Part shown: positions 1 through 6,357 of the stretch, one piece after another
Numbering within the stretch: position 1 is the first letter of the stretch
Layout of the letters: each line of letters opens with the position of its first letter
NCBI GenBank assembly: GCA_016200825.1
Contig: JACQEA010000292.1
Span: 1-7,615, forward strand
DNA length: 7,615 nt
Reading direction: 5' to 3'
Origin: Chloroflexota bacterium
GTDB taxonomy: Bacteria > Chloroflexota > Anaerolineae > UBA4142
The notes under the pieces: generated by a model
What the model was told of the DNA's origin: nothing
Database searches by the model: none
The model's input: the letters and a program-made list of their open reading frames with translations, nothing else
Position numbers and translations under genes: made by a program

Positions 1-1
1 T

Positions 2-1210
2 GCTGAACTCGGCGCTTTGAGTTCGCGCAATCTACCCAAGAAGCGCAATCTCAAATTGCTCAACGGCATTGACGCGCTGACTGGCAAAAGCAATTTTGAC
101 ATTTCGGAATCCATCATTCTGCGCTTACTTGATCTTTTTTCGAGTTATCGTGGAACACTCGCGATGCTTTGCAAAACTGCAATCGCGCGAAATATCGTCC
201 AGATATTCCGTGAAAAAAATTACCGCGTAGCAAGTTTGCGCGCCCTCAAGATTGACGCTCCATCAGAATTTGGCGCGGCGGTTGATGCTTGTTTGTTCGT
301 GATGGAGTTGGGTGCAGCGAACGCCGAGCGCATTTGTCGCGTTGCTTCGCTGGAGAATCCTGCAAATGTCATGCGCGTATATGGTTGGTCACAAGACAAA
401 TTCGTTTCGGACGTGAACCGGTACTTGAAAAATTGTGAATTGGATGGAGAGTCACCGCTTGTTTGGCGACAAGGAATCAAACACGATGGCGCGAGTGTGA
501 TGGAATTGAATGTAGAGAATGAAGAAACGCGAAACGGTTTAGGTGATGTGGTTCAAGTGGAAGAGGAAAATTTGTATTGGCTTTTCAAAAGTTCAGACTT
601 GCGAACATTCAACGCAGGGCCGCCAACGAAAAAAATAATTGTAACTCAGACGCGCATTGGTCAATCTACGGCCCATTTGAAAACGACGGCACCCAAACTC
701 TGGCGTTATTTACAAAAACATGCAGAGCAATTTGAAAAACGCAAGTCTAGCATCTATCGGAGTAAACCGCGTTTTTCTATTTTTGGAATCGGGGATTATT
801 CGTTCACGTTGTACAAAGTTGCGATTTCGGGATTCTACAAAGAACCGAATTTTACGCTTGTCGGTCCAATAGACAATCGCCCGGTAATGCTGGACGATAC
901 TTGTTACTTTGTGGGGTTTGCGAACTATCGAGATGCGCTATTGACTGCCACATTATTGAACAGCGAACCGGTCAAAGAATTTCTCTCTGCGATAGTTTTC
1001 ACTGATTCCAAACGTCCCTACACCAAAGAAATTTTGATGCGCATTGATTTGGCGCGCGCGGCAGAACTCTTGTCGTTGGAAATGCTTTCAGATTTCTGGA
1101 AGCGAGTCGGCTACCAACCGCAAACAGTTGTCACCGAATCCGATCTTGCGGATTTCAAAAACAAACTTTCGAGTCCTAAAGTGACACACCAGTTGCAACT
1201 TGCCATTTGA
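2..1210 (+). CDS. N6-adenine DNA methyltransferase, restriction-modification type (5'-truncated)
   Basis: The frame is already open at position 2, and the TTG at 17 is an internal Leu codon, so the true start and the SAM-binding part lie left of the window. The visible start reads AELGALSSRNLP; in related enzymes such a stretch sits just after the catalytic NPPW motif (family knowledge, since the motif itself is outside). The segment containing TGKSNFDISE, then TAIARNIV and VMELG, belongs to the end of the methylase fold. The rest, from about WRQGIKHD (position ~467) on, including NSEPVKEFL and DSKRPYTKE, resembles a TaqI/Eco57I-like C-terminal target-recognition domain. It would methylate adenine at a specific DNA site, alone or with a nuclease encoded outside the window. 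GCGCGC strings are rarer here than downstream, which suggests a separate origin. The family is fairly sure; the subtype and target site cannot be read. Confidence 0.8.
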   Translation, partial: AELGALSSRNLPKKRNLKLLNGIDALTGKSNFDISESIILRLLDLFSSYRGTLAMLCKTAIARNIVQIFREKNYRVASLRALKIDAPSEFGAAVDACLFVMELGAANAERICRVASLENPANVMRVYGWSQDKFVSDVNRYLKNCELDGESPLVWRQGIKHDGASVMELNVENEETRNGLGDVVQVEEENLYWLFKSSDLRTFNAGPPTKKIIVTQTRIGQSTAHLKTTAPKLWRYLQKHAEQFEKRKSSIYRSKPRFSIFGIGDYSFTLYKVAISGFYKEPNFTLVGPIDNRPVMLDDTCYFVGFANYRDALLTATLLNSEPVKEFLSAIVFTDSKRPYTKEILMRIDLARAAELLSLEMLSDFWKRVGYQPQTVVTESDLADFKNKLSSPKVTHQLQLAI

Positions 1211-1224
1211 TTGTTTGAGTTGAT

Positions 1225-2730
1225 ATGCGCCAAATTATTCCGCTCGAGCCGAACGACGAAATCGCAACCATTCGCGCGAAAATTGAAAACGCGGAATTCA
1301 GTCAAGCCGTGTTGGTCACGCCGCGCGATTGTAGCGCGCTGATGAGTGATGGCGGAATGTCGCTGGTGCGCCGCGCGGCGGATGACGCGGGGATTGAAAT
1401 CGCGATCGTCACGCGCGCGGAAGAAATGCGCGCGCGCGCGGCGCGGTTTGGTTTGCCGACCTATAATTCAATTCATCAGGCGCAACGCGACCAATGGCGC
1501 ATGCAATCGCTCGCGCGCGGATTTGGCGCGACGATTGCGCCCGCGCCAGAATTAGACCCGCGCGCGCTCGCGCCAAACGTTTTGACGCGCGTGATGCAGA
1601 ATCGGAACGCGCTCGCATTCGTGGGCGCGGCAATTTTCTTTTTGCTTCTCGCCGCGTGTTTATTGATTCCTGCCGCGCGCGTGCGCTTGGTGCCATCGCC
1701 GATCGCGTTGACGATTGCCACCGACGCGCTCGCCGATCCGACTATCTCGCAAATCAATTCCGCGGAACGCTGGATTCCCGCGCGCAAAATTTCGCGCGAG
1801 ATCAGCGGCGCGGCGCAATTGAAAACGACGACGCAAAAAAGTGTGCCCGATGCGCGCGCGAGTGGCAGCGTGATCTTTACCAATTTGCGAAACGAAGATA
1901 CGGTGATCCCGCAAGGCGCAATTGTCAAAACGAGTGGGGGCGTGCCAATCCGTTTTTCGGTTACGACCATCGTGACGGTTCCGTCCGGCATTGGCAATCG
2001 CGTGGAAGCGCCGATTAGCGCGCTCGATCCGGGACCGAGCGGGAATGTCAAGGAACTCGCGATCAACGCGATTGAAGGATCGCTGAGTTTTGAATCGCGC
2101 GTGATCAATCTCAAAGCGACAACGCTCGGCAATGTGCGCAATGTGCGCGTCGTGACGATGGACGACAAGAAAAAACTCGAAGCGCAATTGACGGCGCAAC
2201 TTTTGCAGCAAGGTTCCGCGACGTTGACCAGCGTTTTGAAAGAGGGCGAATTTATTTTACCCGATACGATCGTCATCGACGCGTACGACACGACGTTTGA
2301 TCGCGCAGTGGATGAGCCCGCAGATATTTTGAATTTGAAAATTTCTGGGTATGCGATTGGACTCGCGGCGGATCGCGAAGATTTAGATGCGCTGTTGCGC
2401 GCGCTCGCGCAACGCGACTTGCAATCAGGATACGAATTGCTGTCTAACGGTGTCAAGGCGGACGCGCTCCCCGGCGGCAAATATCAATATCCCGCGTTTC
2501 GATTTCCATTGCGCGGCGTGGGTTATGCAACGCCGCAAATTGATAACGCCAAAGTCGCGCGCGCTTTGCAAGGCAAAACAAAAAATGACGCGGAATCGTT
2601 CTTGAGCAATTCGCTGCCCTTGGCACAACCACCGGAGATTTCGATTTTGCCGCCGGGTTGGTTCGTGATGCCGTGGCTGAATTTTCGCATCGCGGTTTTT
2701 GTGGACCCGCAAGCGGTCAGCGCGCAATGA
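1225..2730 (+). CDS. Baseplate J/gp47-like membrane-anchored protein
   Basis: This 501-aa protein has a soluble N-terminal domain (residues ~1-125, starting MRQIIPLEPNDEIATIR), one transmembrane helix (about 129-151, core AFVGAAIFFLLLAACLL), and a large C-terminal part. Residues ~205-300 (ASGSVIFTN, then IPQGAIVKT, then ALDPGPSGNV) read like the beta-rich baseplate-J domain. The C-terminus ends in a segment with GKTKNDAESFL and ILPPGWF that recurs in Chloroflexota homologues (recalled family knowledge). No phage tail genes are nearby, so a virion role is unlikely. Its coupling to ruvX (ATGA overlap, 2727-2730) and the nearby mltG suggests a housekeeping envelope role, but the function is not known. 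The ATG at 1225 has no clear Shine-Dalgarno sequence and lies 14 nt after the methyltransferase stop. Codon use is extremely GCG/CGC-biased. Confidence 0.72.
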   Translation: MRQIIPLEPNDEIATIRAKIENAEFSQAVLVTPRDCSALMSDGGMSLVRRAADDAGIEIAIVTRAEEMRARAARFGLPTYNSIHQAQRDQWRMQSLARGFGATIAPAPELDPRALAPNVLTRVMQNRNALAFVGAAIFFLLLAACLLIPAARVRLVPSPIALTIATDALADPTISQINSAERWIPARKISREISGAAQLKTTTQKSVPDARASGSVIFTNLRNEDTVIPQGAIVKTSGGVPIRFSVTTIVTVPSGIGNRVEAPISALDPGPSGNVKELAINAIEGSLSFESRVINLKATTLGNVRNVRVVTMDDKKKLEAQLTAQLLQQGSATLTSVLKEGEFILPDTIVIDAYDTTFDRAVDEPADILNLKISGYAIGLAADREDLDALLRALAQRDLQSGYELLSNGVKADALPGGKYQYPAFRFPLRGVGYATPQIDNAKVARALQGKTKNDAESFLSNSLPLAQPPEISILPPGWFVMPWLNFRIAVFVDPQAVSAQ

Positions 2731-3143
2731 AATTAATCGGATTGGATGTCGGCGCAAAACGGATCGGCGTCGCGTTCGGTGATTCAGAAATGCGGCTGGC
2801 GACGCCGGTGGGCGTGATCGAACGGAAATCAATTGACGCCGACGCGCGCGCGCTCGCGCATTATTTGCGCGAGTACGATGCCACGCAATGGATCGTCGGC
2901 TTGCCGCGCAATATGGACGACAGCCGCGGGTTTCAAGCCGAGACGATTGTGCGTTACGCGGAACAGCTCGCGAATGTGGTTGCGGTGCGCCCGCTATTTT
3001 GGGACGAACGCTTGACGACGATTGAAGCGACGCGCCGCTTGCACGAAATACCGGCGCATACCAAACGCAAATCGCGCGCGACATTAGACGCGCTTGCCGC
3101 CGCCGTGATTTTGCAAGATTATTTGGACACGCAAACCAGTTGA
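2727..3143 (+). CDS. ruvX: RuvX/YqgF family Holliday-junction resolvase-like nuclease
   Basis: The 138-aa product has the RNase-H-like fold signature: GLDVGAKRIGVAFGD (residues 5-19, acidic D7), IVGLP (56-60), DERLTT (93-98) and the C-terminal LDALAAAVILQDYL with D121. The length matches the family (about 135-150 aa). Members are called pre-16S rRNA nuclease (YqgF) or putative Holliday junction resolvase (RuvX); sequence alone does not decide between these. The ATG at 2727 was chosen because it starts directly at the conserved MKLIGLD and overlaps the preceding stop as ATGA. The frame is open further upstream to 2658, but that extension lies inside the preceding gene and has no family match. 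Translation is probably coupled to the upstream gene, as no Shine-Dalgarno sequence is evident. Confidence 0.93.
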   Translation: MKLIGLDVGAKRIGVAFGDSEMRLATPVGVIERKSIDADARALAHYLREYDATQWIVGLPRNMDDSRGFQAETIVRYAEQLANVVAVRPLFWDERLTTIEATRRLHEIPAHTKRKSRATLDALAAAVILQDYLDTQTS

Positions 3144-4309
3144 ACACGCTCAAACATTTTTTCCAATTTATTTTTTCATTTCTCGTCGTAGGCGCGATAG
3201 TAGGATTTCTATTTCTAGTTTTCAATTTATTCGCGCCTACTCAAGACTCCAATCGCAATCTGCTTCGCACGAACGCCGCGCTGCCGACGCCCGCCGCGCT
3301 TGAAGACGCGCCGCTCTATTTTTATTTGCAACAACATCAATCGGAACTCGATGCGCCCGCGAGCAACAATCCGACGCCCATCGCGTTTTCAATTTTGCCC
3401 GGCGAATTCCCGGCGGAGGTCGCGAAACGTTTAGTGAGTCAGGGCATCATCCGCGACGCGGAATTATTTTTGCAATACATCAAATACATCAAAGCCGATG
3501 CGAAAATTCAAGCAGGCGAATTTGTTTTGCGCCAGACAATGCCGCTGACCGAAATCGTCGAAACGCTTCAACATGGTCGCGCGAAAACAATTACGTTTAC
3601 GATTCGCCCGGGCTGGCGCGCCGAAGAAGCCGCGGAGAATTTGAACACGCTCGGCTTGGCGTTGTTCAACAAAGATCAATTTTTGCTCGCGGTGAAAAAC
3701 GGAAAATTCGATTTCGCCTTTTTGCGCGCGCGTCCCCAGAACGCGTCGGCTTCACTCGAAGGTTATTTATTTCCCGAAACATACAACGTTCCGTTCGATA
3801 CGCCGGTGGATACGCTGATTACGGTTGTGTTGAATACTTTTAATCAACGCGTGGACGAACAATTGCGCGCGCAAGCCGCCGCGCAAAAATTGACCTTGCA
3901 CGAAATTGTCACGCTCGCGTCCATCGTCGAGCGCGAAGCAGTTGTCGCGAGCGAGCGTCCCATTATCGCGAGCGTTTATTTGAATCGGCTGAAAAAGAAA
4001 ATGTTGTTGCAAGCCGATCCAACTGTTCAATACGCGTTGGGATATCAACCCGCGACCAAGCAATGGTGGAAAACGCCCATCTCGCTCGATGAATATCAAG
4101 CCGTGATTTCGCCGTACAACACATATTTGAATTTAGGATTGCCGCCGGGACCGATTTGCAATCCATCGCTTGCCGCGATTCAAGCCGCGCTCGCGCCCGC
4201 GCAGACCGAATATCTTTTTTTTCTTGCGAAGGGTGACGGCACGCATGTCTTTGCAAAAACGTACGAAGAACATCAGCAGAATCTTGTGAAATATGGGTAC
4301 AGCAAATAG
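3140..4309 (+). CDS. mltG: Endolytic murein transglycosylase MltG (YceG-like)
   Basis: MltG cleaves nascent peptidoglycan strands at the membrane and sets glycan length. The 389-aa protein has a short cytoplasmic N-terminus, one transmembrane helix (about 9-31), a LysM-like region (about 80-150, with ILPGEFPAEVAKRLV and AGEFVLR), and the catalytic YceG domain. Landmarks are LEGYLFPETY (206-215), ASIVEREA (260-267) with E264 matching the catalytic Glu of E. coli MltG (LASIVEKE), LQADPTVQYALG (290-301), and SPYNTYLNLGLPPGPICNPS (324-343). Length and domain order are normal for the family. The start is a TTG at 3140 overlapping the ruvX stop (TTGA); no ATG lies upstream of the membrane helix in this frame, so coupled initiation is likely. 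The TAG stop at 4307-4309 is the first element of a heptamer repeat array. Confidence 0.95.
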   Translation: MNTLKHFFQFIFSFLVVGAIVGFLFLVFNLFAPTQDSNRNLLRTNAALPTPAALEDAPLYFYLQQHQSELDAPASNNPTPIAFSILPGEFPAEVAKRLVSQGIIRDAELFLQYIKYIKADAKIQAGEFVLRQTMPLTEIVETLQHGRAKTITFTIRPGWRAEEAAENLNTLGLALFNKDQFLLAVKNGKFDFAFLRARPQNASASLEGYLFPETYNVPFDTPVDTLITVVLNTFNQRVDEQLRAQAAAQKLTLHEIVTLASIVEREAVVASERPIIASVYLNRLKKKMLLQADPTVQYALGYQPATKQWWKTPISLDEYQAVISPYNTYLNLGLPPGPICNPSLAAIQAALAPAQTEYLFFLAKGDGTHVFAKTYEEHQQNLVKYGYSK

Positions 4310-4391
4310 CGAATTGCAGATTGCGGATTGCAAATTGCAAATTGAAAATGCAATCTGCCATTTGCCATGTGCCATCAGCGATAAGCCATGC
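4309..4391 (+). repeat. Array of twelve degenerate tandem heptamers bridging two genes
   Basis: From the last base of the mltG stop codon, the sequence divides into consecutive 7-nt units: GCGAATT (4309), GCAGATT (4316), GCGGATT (4323), two GCAAATT (4330, 4337), one 6-nt unit GAAAAT (4344), GCAATCT (4350), then GCCATTT, GCCATGT, GCCATCA, GCGATAA, and GCCATGC (4385-4391), which contains the next gene's ATG. The left half follows GCNNATT and the right half mainly GCCATNN. GCAGATTGC (4316-4324) and GCAATCTGC (4350-4358) are perfect inverted repeats, so the array can form a 9-bp stem with a 25-nt loop. No U-tract follows, so it is not a typical intrinsic terminator. The period is seen directly; any function is unknown. 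It resembles, in style only, short tandemly repeated heptamers of cyanobacteria. Confidence 0.85.
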
Positions 4392-5629
4392 GCATCTTGA
4401 TACTATCGTGGGAATACACTCCGCACGTCGTCGGCGGACTCGGCGCGCACGTGAACGCGCTCGTGCCAGCATTGGCGCGCGCCGGAGTGGACGTGACGTT
4501 GCTCACGCCGCGTTTGCAAGGTGGCAAAGCGCGCGAATTACTCAGCGAGATTTCACAGAAGCGAAAAAAAAGATCGCGTAAAAATAACGGAGCGCGCGCG
4601 GTCATCGAAAGAATAACGCTTGGTCCGGCTAGCGCGCAAAGTTTTTTCTCCGCCGCGCAAGCCGCGAATGGCGCGTTGGAAGCGCGCGGGCGAAAATTAT
4701 TTGCAAAAAATAATTTCGATTTGATTCACGCGCACGATTGGCTCGTCTCGTTTGCGGGCATCGCGCTCAAGCACGCGTACAAAACTCCACTGCTCGCCAC
4801 AATGCACGCGACCGAACGCGGGCGCGGGCACGGCGCGTTGGGCGGCGAAAGCGCGCTGGCGATCAATAGCGCGGAATGGTGGCTGACGTACGAAGCGTGG
4901 CGCGTGATCGCGACGAGCGGATTTATGGCGGAGGAAGTGAAAAAATATTTTCATGTTCCAGCTGACAAAGTTGAGATTATTTCTAACGGGGTGGACGCCG
5001 CGCCCTTCGACGCGCTCGCGAAAATAAGTTTGAAAAGTTTTCGGCGCAAGTGGGCGCGCGCGCAGGAACGCATCGTCTTTATGGTTGGGCGAATTGTGCA
5101 AGAAAAAGGCGCGCAGGTTTTGCTTGAAGCCGCGCCGCGCGTCCTCGCGGAATTTCCAGAAACAAAATTTATCGTCGCGGGATTGGGCGGGATGAGCGAT
5201 TTCATCCGCGAGCGCGCGCGCGAGTTGGGAATCGCGGAACGGTTTTTGGTGGCGGGTTTTATCAGCGATGAGGAGCGCAATCGGTTATTCAAGGTCGCAG
5301 ATGTCGCGGTGTTTCCTTCGCTGTACGAACCGTTTGGCATTGTCGCGCTCGAAGCGATGGCGGCGAAATGTCCGGTCGTCGTCAGCGAGACCGGCGGTTT
5401 GCGCGAAGTAGTGCGTCACGCGGAAACGGGCATCACGGTTTATCCGAATGATCGCGAATCGTTGGCGTGGGGAATTTTGCATACGCTGGAGCATCGCGAG
5501 TGGGCGCGCGCGCGCGCGGACAACGCGTATCGAATGGTGAAAGAGGAGTACAATTGGGATCGCATCGCCGCGCGCACGGTCGAAATTTATTCGCGCGTGA
5601 TGCGCGAGCGCGAAAAGGCAAAGTGGTAA
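4388..5629 (+). CDS. Glycosyltransferase, GT4/GT5-like (glycogen synthase-type N-terminus)
   Basis: This 413-aa GT-B enzyme transfers a sugar from a nucleotide donor. The N-terminal domain opens MRILILSWEYTPHVVGGLG, with the GGLG (16-19) that contacts the donor phosphates in starch/glycogen synthases, then HAHDW (114-118), TMHATE (138-143) and SNGVD (199-203). The C-terminal Rossmann domain shows GRIVQEKG (234-241), the E-x7-E type motif EPFGIVALEAMA (314-325, E314 and E322) and SETGGL (333-338). The length is GT4-like. The closest functional idea is an alpha-glucan synthase, but polysaccharide or glycolipid synthesis is also possible. Residues ~57-70 are a basic, Lys/Arg-rich loop (QKRKKRSRKNNGAR). 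The ATG at 4388 lies in the last heptamer of the repeat array and has no Shine-Dalgarno sequence. It may be read as the last gene of the mltG transcript or from its own unseen promoter. Confidence 0.9.
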   Translation: MRILILSWEYTPHVVGGLGAHVNALVPALARAGVDVTLLTPRLQGGKARELLSEISQKRKKRSRKNNGARAVIERITLGPASAQSFFSAAQAANGALEARGRKLFAKNNFDLIHAHDWLVSFAGIALKHAYKTPLLATMHATERGRGHGALGGESALAINSAEWWLTYEAWRVIATSGFMAEEVKKYFHVPADKVEIISNGVDAAPFDALAKISLKSFRRKWARAQERIVFMVGRIVQEKGAQVLLEAAPRVLAEFPETKFIVAGLGGMSDFIRERARELGIAERFLVAGFISDEERNRLFKVADVAVFPSLYEPFGIVALEAMAAKCPVVVSETGGLREVVRHAETGITVYPNDRESLAWGILHTLEHREWARARADNAYRMVKEEYNWDRIAARTVEIYSRVMREREKAKW

Positions 5630-5683
5630 TTGAAAATGAAAGTGCGATGACATCTATCAGACTTTATCCGAAATAAGAAAAGC

Positions 5684-5855
5684 ATCCACGAAAAACACGA
5701 AAGCACACAAAATCTCTTGTCAAGCTTTCTTGTTTGTTAGAACGTGTATGCAAAACCTTCCTAACGAGTTCTGGATCGTCAGGCAAGCAAGGTTTTTCAG
5801 TGAAGCGATAGGCAACAGACCTTTTTGCATACACGCTCTAGTGTGTTTCGTGGAT
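5684..5855. repeat. Nested inverted repeats in a gene-free stretch (MITE-like element or structured RNA)
   Basis: Outer arms: ATCCACGAAA at 5684-5693 is the exact reverse complement of 5846-5855. Inner arms: 5738-5755 pairs with 5823-5840 over 18 bp with one mismatch, including a perfect 13-bp block (CGTGTATGCAAAA against TTTTGCATACACG). Core hairpin: AAAACCTT (5752-5759) pairs with 5789-5796, and CCTAACGA (5760-5767) pairs with TCGTCAGG (5776-5783) with one mismatch and an 8-nt loop. Bases 5752-5755 can join either the inner arm or the core, so two folds compete. The left outer arm also shows a 9-nt period (CACGAAAAA at 5687, CACGAAAGC at 5696). No transposase or clear target duplication is visible. 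It may be a non-autonomous element, a structured 3' UTR or a small RNA. Confidence 0.6.
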
Positions 5856-5868
5856 ATAGATTATTGCG

Positions 5869-5900
5869 AATGGTGTCTTGAAATAGACGCCATTTTTTTT
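5869..5900 (+). terminator. Intrinsic terminator
   Basis: AATGGTGTC (5869-5877) pairs with GACGCCATT (5886-5894) over 9 bp with one G-U, around an 8-nt loop (5878-5885). The run of eight T at 5893-5900 starts within the last two stem bases. This is the first intrinsic terminator after the glycosyltransferase stop, 240 nt downstream, so it may end the core-gene transcript or an RNA made from the structured segment before it. Confidence 0.78.
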
Positions 5901-5910
5901 GCTCGACCAA

Positions 5911-5942
5911 TTCTTTACCGCGCTGAGCGTGATGGTAAAGAA
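5911..5942. promoter_or_regulatory. Perfect 9-bp hairpin upstream of the zinc-ribbon promoter
   Basis: TTCTTTACC (5911-5919) is the exact reverse complement of GGTAAAGAA (5934-5942). Inside it CGC (5921-5923) can pair with GCG (5927-5929). No T-tract follows on either strand, so it is not a good terminator. It ends 18 bp upstream of the candidate -35 box, where an activator or repressor site could lie. The symmetry is seen directly; the regulatory role is only a guess. Confidence 0.45.
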
Positions 5943-5960
5943 ACCTGAACGATCAAACTA

Positions 5961-5989
5961 TTGAATGCCGCGTTCGAGTTTGTTATAGT
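5961..5989 (+). promoter_or_regulatory. Sigma70-type promoter for the zinc-ribbon gene
   Basis: TTGAAT (5961-5966) and TATAGT (5984-5989) are separated by exactly 17 bp and each match the consensus at most positions. Transcription would start near 5996, leaving a leader of about 35 nt before the ATG at 6031. Confidence 0.65.
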
Positions 5990-6019
5990 CCATTCATCTT
6001 TCCTGTTCAACGTTGACGC

Positions 6020-6024
6020 GGGAG
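6020..6024 (+). promoter_or_regulatory. Ribosome binding site deciding the zinc-ribbon start
   Basis: GGGAG lies 6 nt before the ATG at 6031, a good Shine-Dalgarno spacing. The same motif touches the alternative ATG at 6025 with no spacer, which argues against that start and against the TTG at 6013. Confidence 0.6.
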
Positions 6025-6030
6025 ATGAAA

Positions 6031-6219
6031 ATGGAATTCAAAGACAAGTATTTGAAATGCGCGGTGTGCGGTAGAGAATTTTTGTGGGATGCGGGAGAAC
6101 AATCGTGGTATCACCTGAACGGTTTGCAAAACGAACCGCGCCGCTGCAAAGATTGCCGCAACGAACATCGCCGCCCTCCGAAAAAACAAGATTCAGACGC
6201 GCTCTCGATTGAAAATTAA
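6031..6219 (+). CDS. Small zinc-ribbon protein (zf-trcl type)
   Basis: The 62-aa product begins MEFKDKYLKCAVCGREFLW. C10-x2-C13 and C39-x2-C42 form a four-Cys zinc site. The spacing and intervening residues (FLWDAGEQSWY, then GLQNEPRRCKDCR) match the 'probable zinc-ribbon' family Pfam zf-trcl, found as short stand-alone proteins in many bacteria. Its molecular role is unknown; nucleic-acid binding is plausible from the basic region at 44-52. The ATG at 6031 is preferred over ATG 6025 and TTG 6013 because of the GGGAG spacing; those starts would add 2 or 6 residues. It is a single-gene unit with its own promoter (5961-5989) and terminator (6231-6274). Its composition has fewer GCGCGC strings than the core genes. 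Confidence 0.88.
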   Translation: MEFKDKYLKCAVCGREFLWDAGEQSWYHLNGLQNEPRRCKDCRNEHRRPPKKQDSDALSIEN

Positions 6220-6230
6220 TTCGTGACTCG

Positions 6231-6274
6231 AAAAAAAATCCCGTGAGCAGACCAGCACTCGCGGGAATTTTTTT
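6231..6274. terminator. Bidirectional intrinsic terminator between convergent units
   Basis: CCCGTGAG (6240-6247) pairs with CTCGCGGG (6258-6265) with one G-T pair and a 10-nt loop. It is flanked by eight A on the left (6231-6238) and seven T on the right (6268-6274). On the plus strand it ends the zinc-ribbon transcript; on the minus strand the A run becomes a U-tract for the toxin-antitoxin transcript coming from the right. Confidence 0.88.
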
Positions 6275-6276
6275 CG

Positions 6277-6306
6277 TGTGGGATATGTGTGGGATACTGT
6301 GGGATA
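6277..6306. repeat. Three direct copies of TGTGGGATA at about one-turn spacing
   Basis: TGTGGGATA occurs at 6277-6285, 6288-6296 and 6298-6306, with start-to-start distances of 11 and 10 bp, so all three would face the same side of the helix. The rest of the gap between the terminator and the CopG gene end (to 6357) shows nothing else recognisable. The repeat is near, but not equal to, a DnaA box (TGTGGATAA), having one extra G. Function unknown; a multimeric protein site or a recombination remnant are possibilities. Confidence 0.6.
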
Positions 6307-6357
6307 ACCCAAACTGCACGGATTTGCTCGCTGTTGCTACGCGGCGCATCCTTCCGA

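Noticed and set aside
1476..2480. Long open frame (334 aa) on the minus strand inside the baseplate-J-like gene
   Set aside because: It is an effect of GCG/CGC codon bias: the translation is Ser/Ala/Arg-rich with no recognisable domain, and the plus-strand gene fits a family.
1225..2730. Prophage or contractile injection system
   Set aside because: Only one baseplate-like protein, with a membrane helix and core-gene neighbours; no sheath, tube, spike or tail proteins.
2425..3225. 266-aa minus-strand open frame across the ruvX region
   Set aside because: Arg/Ser-rich, crosses three real genes and has no family features.
4309..4391. CRISPR array or intrinsic terminator
   Set aside because: Units are 7 nt with no spacers, and the hairpin lacks a T-tract.
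5629..5655. Third heptamer array after the glycosyltransferase stop
   Set aside because: AATTGAAAATG here repeats 4340-4350, and ATTGAAAAT recurs at 6208-6216, but a 7-nt period is not sustained; likely AT-rich coincidence or a faint remnant.
5730..5948. 72-aa plus-strand open frame in the gap after the glycosyltransferase
   Set aside because: It runs through both inverted repeats and the terminator, starts with a non-ATG codon without a ribosome binding site, and resembles no family.
6277..6306. Cluster of DnaA boxes / replication origin
   Set aside because: Each copy has an extra G relative to TTATCCACA, there is no AT-rich unwinding region and no dnaA or dnaN nearby.
6038..6349. 103-aa minus-strand open frame opposite the zinc-ribbon gene
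   Set aside because: It reads through the terminator hairpin and antisense to a well-supported gene.
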